Assembly (NCBI RefSeq): GCF_938041645.1
Contig: NZ_CALIST010000029.1
Coordinates: 1-7,015 of the forward strand
From: an uncultured Campylobacter sp.
GTDB lineage: Bacteria; Campylobacterota; Campylobacteria; Campylobacterales; Campylobacteraceae
Reading direction: 5' to 3'
Length of the DNA stretch: 7,015 nucleotides
This document shows positions 1 through 3,964 of this stretch, piece after piece. A model generated the notes under the pieces. That model did not search any database, was not told the DNA's origin, and saw only the letters and a program-made list of their open reading frames with translations. The stretch's first letter is position 1, and the number at the start of each line of letters is the position of its first letter. The position numbers were made by a program, and so were the translations under genes.

Positions 1-1668
1 CACGGCGGAGTGATTTTTATAGATTTGCGCGACCGAAGCGGGCTGTTACAGCTAGTCTGTGATCCCAAAGATAGCCACTCGGCATACGAGGTAGCAAATA
101 CCGTGCGAAACGAATTCGTCCTAAAAGCCGTCGGCAAGATCCGAGCTCGCGGCGAAGGGCTGGAAAATCCAAATTTAAAAACCGGCGACATCGAAGTCGA
201 AGTAGAAAGCTTAGAGATCGAAAATCCAAGCAAGCCGCTTCCTTTCGTAATCGGCGATAAAAGCGTCAACGAAGAAACGAAGCTGAAATATCGCTTTTTG
301 GATCTGCGCGCAGAGGGCAGCTTTGATAAATTTAAGATGCGTTCCAAGGCTGCGATCGCCGCGCGAAATGCGCTCGATAGGCTCGGCTTTGTAGAGGTCG
401 AAACGCCGATCTTAACGCGCGCGACGCCTGAAGGCGCTAGGGATTATCTGGTGCCTAGCCGCGTCTATCCGGGCAGCTTCTACGCGCTTCCGCAAAGTCC
501 GCAACTTTTCAAGCAGCTTTTGATGTGCTCGGGCTTTGATAAATACTTCCAGATCGCGCGCTGCTTCCGCGACGAAGACCTGCGCGCCGATCGCCAGCCG
601 GAATTTACGCAGATCGATATCGAGATGAGCTTCAACACTCAATACGACGTAATGAGCGTAGCCGAGAAGGTTTTAAAGGACATTTTCAAATCCTGCGGCC
701 GCGAGATCGTCACTCCTTTTAGACATATGGAGTATAAAGACGCGATGGAGCTTTACGGCAGCGACAAACCCGATCTGCGCTACGATATGCCTTTCATCGA
801 CGTAGCCGATATTTTTGAAAAATCGAGCAACGAAATTTTTTCAAATTTAGCCAAAGACCGCAAGGCTAACCGCGTAAAAGCGCTAAAAGTCGAGGGCGGC
901 GATCTGAAATTTAGCAAGCGCCAGATGCAAGGCTTTGAGGAATACGTTAAAAAATTCGGCGCGCAAGGCCTTGCGTTTATCCAAGTAAAAGAGGACGGAC
1001 TAAAGGGGCCGCTGGTAAAATTCTTTGAAAAAAGCGAGCTGGACGAACTCATCAAGCGCTGCGAGCTTAAAGTCGGCGACGTCGTATTTTTCGGCGCGGG
1101 CAAAAAGAAAATCGTGCTTGATTATATGGGCAGATTTAGAATTTTCCTCGCAAACGAGCTTGGTCTGATCGATCCGAACAGGCTTGAGTTTTTGTGGGTC
1201 GTAAATTTTCCTATGTTTGAGCAAAACGACGACGGTAGCTACTCCGCGATGCACCATCCTTTTACGATGCCGAACAATCCCGACGAGCCCGATTTGGAGG
1301 ATATTACCTCGATTGCCTACGACGTCGTGCTAAACGGCATCGAACTTGGCGGCGGCAGCATCAGGATCCATAAAGCGGACATTCAAGAAAAGGTCTTTAG
1401 GCTGCTTAAAATCGAGCCTGCGGAGCAGAGGGAGAAATTCGGCTTCCTGCTTGATGCGCTAAGCTTCGGCGCGCCTCCGCACGGAGGTATCGCGATCGGC
1501 TTTGATAGGCTGATGATGCTCGTTACCGGCTCAAGCAGTATCCGCGAGGTCATCGCGTTTCCTAAAACGCAGCGCGCGCAGTGTCCGCTCACCAAAGCCC
1601 CTAGCGTCGTTACAGACGAGCAGCTCCGCGAGCTAGGTCTTAGGCTTCATAAGAAGGAGCAAAAATGA
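1..1668 (+). CDS. aspS: Aspartyl-tRNA synthetase, 5' end cut off by window
   Basis: Class II aminoacyl-tRNA synthetase that charges tRNA with aspartate in the cytosol. The reading frame is open from base 1 (codons for H-G-G-V-I-F-I-D-L-R-D), so the GTG at position 10 is an internal valine and the true start lies upstream. About 30 N-terminal residues are probably missing; 555 are visible. In visible numbering, the anticodon-binding OB domain covers roughly 1-100. Motif 1 is near 125-145, with the TPEGARDYLVPSR flipping-loop region. Motif 2 starts at FRDED, near 189. The bacterial GAD insertion lies about 250-405. GGGSIRIH is near 450-457 and motif 3 (GFDR) near 500-503. The leucines of GLENPNLKTG match positions linked to relaxed tRNA choice in the H. 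pylori non-discriminating enzyme, so it may also charge tRNA-Asn (inference). It overlaps adk by four bases, which suggests translational coupling. No catalytic residue looks missing. Confidence 0.97.
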   Translation, partial: HGGVIFIDLRDRSGLLQLVCDPKDSHSAYEVANTVRNEFVLKAVGKIRARGEGLENPNLKTGDIEVEVESLEIENPSKPLPFVIGDKSVNEETKLKYRFLDLRAEGSFDKFKMRSKAAIAARNALDRLGFVEVETPILTRATPEGARDYLVPSRVYPGSFYALPQSPQLFKQLLMCSGFDKYFQIARCFRDEDLRADRQPEFTQIDIEMSFNTQYDVMSVAEKVLKDIFKSCGREIVTPFRHMEYKDAMELYGSDKPDLRYDMPFIDVADIFEKSSNEIFSNLAKDRKANRVKALKVEGGDLKFSKRQMQGFEEYVKKFGAQGLAFIQVKEDGLKGPLVKFFEKSELDELIKRCELKVGDVVFFGAGKKKIVLDYMGRFRIFLANELGLIDPNRLEFLWVVNFPMFEQNDDGSYSAMHHPFTMPNNPDEPDLEDITSIAYDVVLNGIELGGGSIRIHKADIQEKVFRLLKIEPAEQREKFGFLLDALSFGAPPHGGIAIGFDRLMMLVTGSSSIREVIAFPKTQRAQCPLTKAPSVVTDEQLRELGLRLHKKEQK

Positions 1669-2246
1669 AAAGCCTTTTTCTAATCATCGGCGCTCCGGGC
1701 AGCGGCAAAACGACCGATGCGAGTATGATCGCTCAGATGAATCAAAGCATCGAGCACTACTCCACGGGCGATCTGCTACGCGCCGAGGTAGCAAGCGGCA
1801 GCGCTCTGGGCAGGCAGATAGATGGCTTCATTTCTAAAGGCAATCTCGTGCCGCTTGATATCGTCGTAAATGCTATCGTTAGTGCGATTAAAAGCTCGCC
1901 TAAAGACTTCATCATCATCGACGGCTATCCAAGGAGCGTCGAGCAGATGAATAAGCTAGACGAGGTGCTGCGAGGCGACGATGATGTAAATCTTAGCGCA
2001 GTCATCGAGGTGTGCGTCAGTGAGGAGGTCGCCGAGCAGCGCGTTCTGGGGCGCGCTCGCGGGGCGGACGATAACAAGGAGGTCTTTAAAAACCGCATGG
2101 CGGTATTTTCAGAGCCGATCGAGGATATCCGTAAATTTTACGGCGACGCGGGCGTATTTTACAGCGTAAACGGCGAGCGCACGGTCGAGGAGATCGTAGC
2201 GGACATAAACGCTATAATCGCCGCACAGATCGAAAAATTAGGCTAG
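1665..2246 (+). CDS. adk: Adenylate kinase, short-LID form
   Basis: Cytosolic adenylate kinase interconverting ATP + AMP and 2 ADP, needed for nucleotide balance. The 193-residue protein starts with a hydrophobic strand and the P-loop GAPGSGKT (residues 9-16). It then has the AMP-binding segment STGDLLRAEV (33-42, with R39) and the DGYPR motif (86-90), where tyrosine replaces the commoner phenylalanine. The LID region is short: GRARGADDN (129-137) followed by R144, without the roughly 30-residue zinc-type LID of the long form. Length and layout fit the short epsilonproteobacterial enzyme. The start is set by ATGA overlap with the aspS stop and a strong AAGGAG ribosome site at 1654-1659, five bases before the ATG and inside the aspS coding sequence. 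It is therefore very likely cotranscribed and translationally coupled with aspS. Hairpins downstream suggest that the aspS-adk transcript ends soon after this gene. Confidence 0.96.
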   Translation: MKSLFLIIGAPGSGKTTDASMIAQMNQSIEHYSTGDLLRAEVASGSALGRQIDGFISKGNLVPLDIVVNAIVSAIKSSPKDFIIIDGYPRSVEQMNKLDEVLRGDDDVNLSAVIEVCVSEEVAEQRVLGRARGADDNKEVFKNRMAVFSEPIEDIRKFYGDAGVFYSVNGERTVEEIVADINAIIAAQIEKLG

Positions 2247-2257
2247 CGCGCTTGGAT

Positions 2258-2295
2258 GGCGGCTTAAATTTTAAGCGCCTTCGGCTCCTTTTTTT
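2258..2295 (+). terminator. Candidate rho-independent terminator after adk (first)
   Basis: The stem GGC-(g)-GCTTAAA at 2258-2268 pairs with TTTAAGC-GCC at 2270-2279, with one bulged G and an AT-rich loop. A seven-T run at 2289-2295 follows after a nine-base gap. The long gap between stem and T-run makes it less than ideal. A smaller GCC-TTC-GGC stem (2277-2285) just before the T-run could serve instead. Confidence 0.5.
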
Positions 2296-2316
2296 GTACC
2301 GCAAGCGGTGCAGATC

Positions 2317-2342
2317 GCGCTTAAATTTAATGCGCCTTTTTT
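2317..2342 (+). terminator. Candidate rho-independent terminator after adk (second)
   Basis: GCGC (2317-2320) pairs with GCGC (2332-2335) around the self-complementary TTAAATTTAA, with one bulged T. One C and then six T (2337-2342) follow directly. The geometry is better than in the first hairpin, though the stem is shorter. Together the two could form a tandem stop behind aspS-adk. Confidence 0.45.
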
Positions 2343-2509
2343 GCGAGTGCGCCTTTAAATTTATAGCTTGCCGTTAATGGAGATAGTTAAATTTTAGGCG
2401 TAAAATTAAGTAGCCGCTGTGTAAATTTTAAATGCGAGCGTCAAATGCAAGCGGATTTTAAATTTAATGAAATTTTGGATCTGTTTGCGGACGCAGAGAT
2501 TAAAATTTT

Positions 2510-2515
2510 AAGGAT
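2510..2515 (+). promoter_or_regulatory. Ribosome binding site that sets the ygiW-like start
   Basis: AAGGAT lies five bases before the ATG at 2520. That ATG opens directly into a signal peptide, while the in-frame ATG at 2445 has no comparable site and would place 25 charged residues in front of the signal sequence. Confidence 0.75.
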
Positions 2516-2519
2516 AGAT

Positions 2520-2876
2520 ATGATTAGAAAATTTTTACTTAGTATGGCTTTGTGTGCGGCTGCATTCGCTGCGGGCGGGTTCGTGCCAAGCGGCTCCGCG
2601 GCGCAAAATCAGCCGTCAAGCGTCAAAGAAGCGCTTAAATTAAGAGATGATTCTTCTGTCGTAATCGACGGCAAGATAAAATCTCAACTCAAACACGAGC
2701 ATTATAGATTTGTGGATCAAAACGGCGATAGCATCGAGGTTGAGATCGACGATGACGTTTGGCGCGGCGTGAGCGTGGATGAAAATACGCTCGTGCGAAT
2801 TAGCGGCGAGATCGACAAAGATTTTGCCAAAACGACGATAGACGTGAAAAATATCAAAATTTTAAATTCTAAATAA
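2520..2876 (+). CDS. Secreted YgiW/YdeI-type OB-fold protein
   Basis: A small exported protein of 118 residues, probably periplasmic. Residues 1-28 form a signal peptide: basic MIRK, a hydrophobic core, and likely cleavage at SAA|Q after residue 28. The mature part matches the bacterial OB-fold (BOF, YgiW/YdeI) pattern: VKEALKLRDDSSVVIDGKI (35-53), then HYRFVDQNGDSIEVEID (61-77), a conserved tryptophan in VWRGV (80-84), and RISGEIDKDF...IDVKNI (93-112). Family members in enteric bacteria are linked to stress tolerance (peroxide, metals, antimicrobial peptides); the exact ligand is not settled, and none can be read here. I prefer the start at 2520 over the in-frame ATG at 2445 because of its ribosome site and because the signal peptide begins there. 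The stop is nine bases before ppa, so the two are probably cotranscribed. No functional link to pyrophosphatase is evident. Family assignment is by recognition of sequence pattern. Confidence 0.88.
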   Translation: MIRKFLLSMALCAAAFAAGGFVPSGSAAQNQPSSVKEALKLRDDSSVVIDGKIKSQLKHEHYRFVDQNGDSIEVEIDDDVWRGVSVDENTLVRISGEIDKDFAKTTIDVKNIKILNSK

Positions 2877-2885
2877 AGGAAAACT

Positions 2886-3404
2886 ATGGATCTTTCAAAG
2901 ATAAAAGTGGGCTCAAACCCCGATAAAATCAACGCAGTAATCGAGATCCCTTACGGCTCGAATATCAAATACGAGATAGACAAAGCAAGCGGTGCGCTCT
3001 GCGTAGATCGCGTGCTCTACGGCGCGATGTTTTACCCAGCAAACTACGGCTTCGTGCCCAATACCTTGGCTGACGACGGCGATCCTGCGGATGTTTTGGT
3101 GCTAAACGAATACCCGCTTGCCGCCGGTAGCGTGATCCCGTGCCGCTTAATCGGCGTTTTGATGATGGAGGACGAAAGCGGCATGGACGAGAAGCTCCTT
3201 GCCGTGCCGGTTAGCAAGATCGATCCGCGATATGAGGGCATTAAAGGGGTCGCCGATCTACCTAAAGCGACGCTGGATAAGATCAAAAATTTCTTCGAAA
3301 CCTATAAGCTTTTAGAGCCGAATAAATGGGTTAAAGTGAAGGATTTCGCAAGCGCCGCGGAAGCCGAGAAAATCCTAGACAAAGCGATCAAGGCTTATAA
3401 ATAA
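2886..3404 (+). CDS. ppa: Family I inorganic pyrophosphatase
   Basis: Soluble cytosolic enzyme that hydrolyses pyrophosphate to two phosphates, pulling forward tRNA charging, nucleic acid synthesis and other pyrophosphate-releasing reactions. At 172 residues it has normal length for the bacterial hexameric family I enzyme. The active-site set is complete and runs one residue behind E. coli numbering: E20, K28, E30, R42, Y54, the metal-binding signature DGDPADV with D64, D66 and D69, then D96, D101, K103, Y140 and K141. The start codon follows an AAAGGA ribosome site by five bases, and that site begins within the stop of the YgiW-like gene, so the two are likely one transcript. In C. jejuni, as I recall, ppa follows adk and aspS directly; here the YgiW-like gene lies between. 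A strong hairpin terminator follows the stop. Confidence 0.97.
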   Translation: MDLSKIKVGSNPDKINAVIEIPYGSNIKYEIDKASGALCVDRVLYGAMFYPANYGFVPNTLADDGDPADVLVLNEYPLAAGSVIPCRLIGVLMMEDESGMDEKLLAVPVSKIDPRYEGIKGVADLPKATLDKIKNFFETYKLLEPNKWVKVKDFASAAEAEKILDKAIKAYK

Positions 3405-3964
3405 GTCATTTTTGCGCGCTTGGCGCTAAAATTTAATCAAAATTTGACCGATCCGCTCGGTCAAATTTTATCTTTAAATTTTAATTTTACAAATTTGCAA
3501 ATTTTAAAATATTTTAAATTCCGCGCAAATTTTACCTGAAGCCTGCGCTTAGTTTTTTTCGCTTGTTTTTCGGCGGTTAAGCTAAGCAATCTTGAGTTAT
3601 TAAATAAAGATTTTTAAAACTACATTGCGCAAAATATCTCGAGGATTTACGCGCTAATGGCAGAGAAATTCCGCGAGCTAAAGGCTTCATATAGACCGCA
3701 GTTAAAATTAAAATTCGCTATCTTGATTTTGAAAGAGATCGCGGGCGTCATTGCAAAATTACAAAGCTGATGTCATCACGGACAGGAGCCTTTGGACTGC
3801 CGTACTACGTAAAAATTTAAAATTTACACGCTACATAAAATTCGGAAATCTAAATGATGCCAAATGATTTACTATCGCCATCTTTTTAAATTTAGTAATA
3901 AATCTATAAATTTTGATTCCAAAGGCTTTTGTTTTAATAAGACGTCAAACATTTGATTAAATTT
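3405..3964. other. Convergent intergenic region between ppa and the receptor gene
   Basis: These 560 bases separate two convergent genes. After the ppa terminator the sequence is very AT-rich to about 3530, then closer to average composition from about 3535 to 3800. No known gene was recognised. Very short frames exist: a 37-codon plus-strand frame from ATG 3657 to TGA 3770, followed in a shifted frame by open codons to a stop at 3867, and a 34-codon minus-strand frame from 3751 to 3647 on the same DNA. None has a convincing start site. A 10-base inverted repeat (AGCCTTTGGA at 3787-3796, TCCAAAGGCT at 3918-3927) flanks 121 bases. No clear terminator for the minus-strand receptor gene was found; only weak AT hairpins lie behind its stop. 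Confidence 0.6.
3439..3478 (+). terminator. Strong hairpin terminator after ppa
   Basis: A perfect 13-base inverted repeat: AAAATTTGACCGA (3439-3451) and TCGGTCAAATTTT (3457-3469) around the loop TCCGC. The T-rich end of the stem and TCTTTAAATTTT after it supply the U-rich tail. It lies 35 bases past the ppa stop. The stem's A-rich left arm could also let it act on transcripts arriving from the opposite strand. Confidence 0.85.

Larger units (their letters stand above)
2247..2519. other. Intergenic region between adk and the ygiW-like gene
   Basis: This 273-base stretch has no convincing gene. It holds two terminator-like hairpins close behind adk (listed separately) and, between them, a small stem ACCGC-AA-GCGGT at 2298-2309. 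The second half is rich in AAATTT-type words, including short self-complementary pieces such as TTAAATTTAA. A promoter for the downstream pair probably lies between about 2345 and 2500, since the hairpins would cut off read-through. I see no -35/-10 pair good enough to name; AT-rich -10-like strings are too common here to choose one. The frame of the next gene stays open back to an ATG at 2445, but that extension is unlikely to be translated. Confidence 0.6.

Noticed and set aside
10..12. GTG as the aspS start codon
   Set aside because: The frame is open to base 1 and codes H-G-G just before it, the usual AspRS sequence; the gene is cut by the window edge, not short.
780..1257. Two minus-strand open frames inside aspS (780-1103 and 1000-1257)
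   Set aside because: They lie wholly within aspS, which matches its family throughout; they show no recognisable domain and no ribosome site of note.
2445..2519. N-terminal extension of the YgiW-like protein from the ATG at 2445
   Set aside because: It would put 25 charged residues before a clear signal peptide, and it lacks a ribosome site; the ATG at 2520 has one.
3547..3587. GCTTAG ... CTAAGC inverted repeat as a terminator
   Set aside because: Only six pairs with a 29-base loop and no following T-run in either direction.
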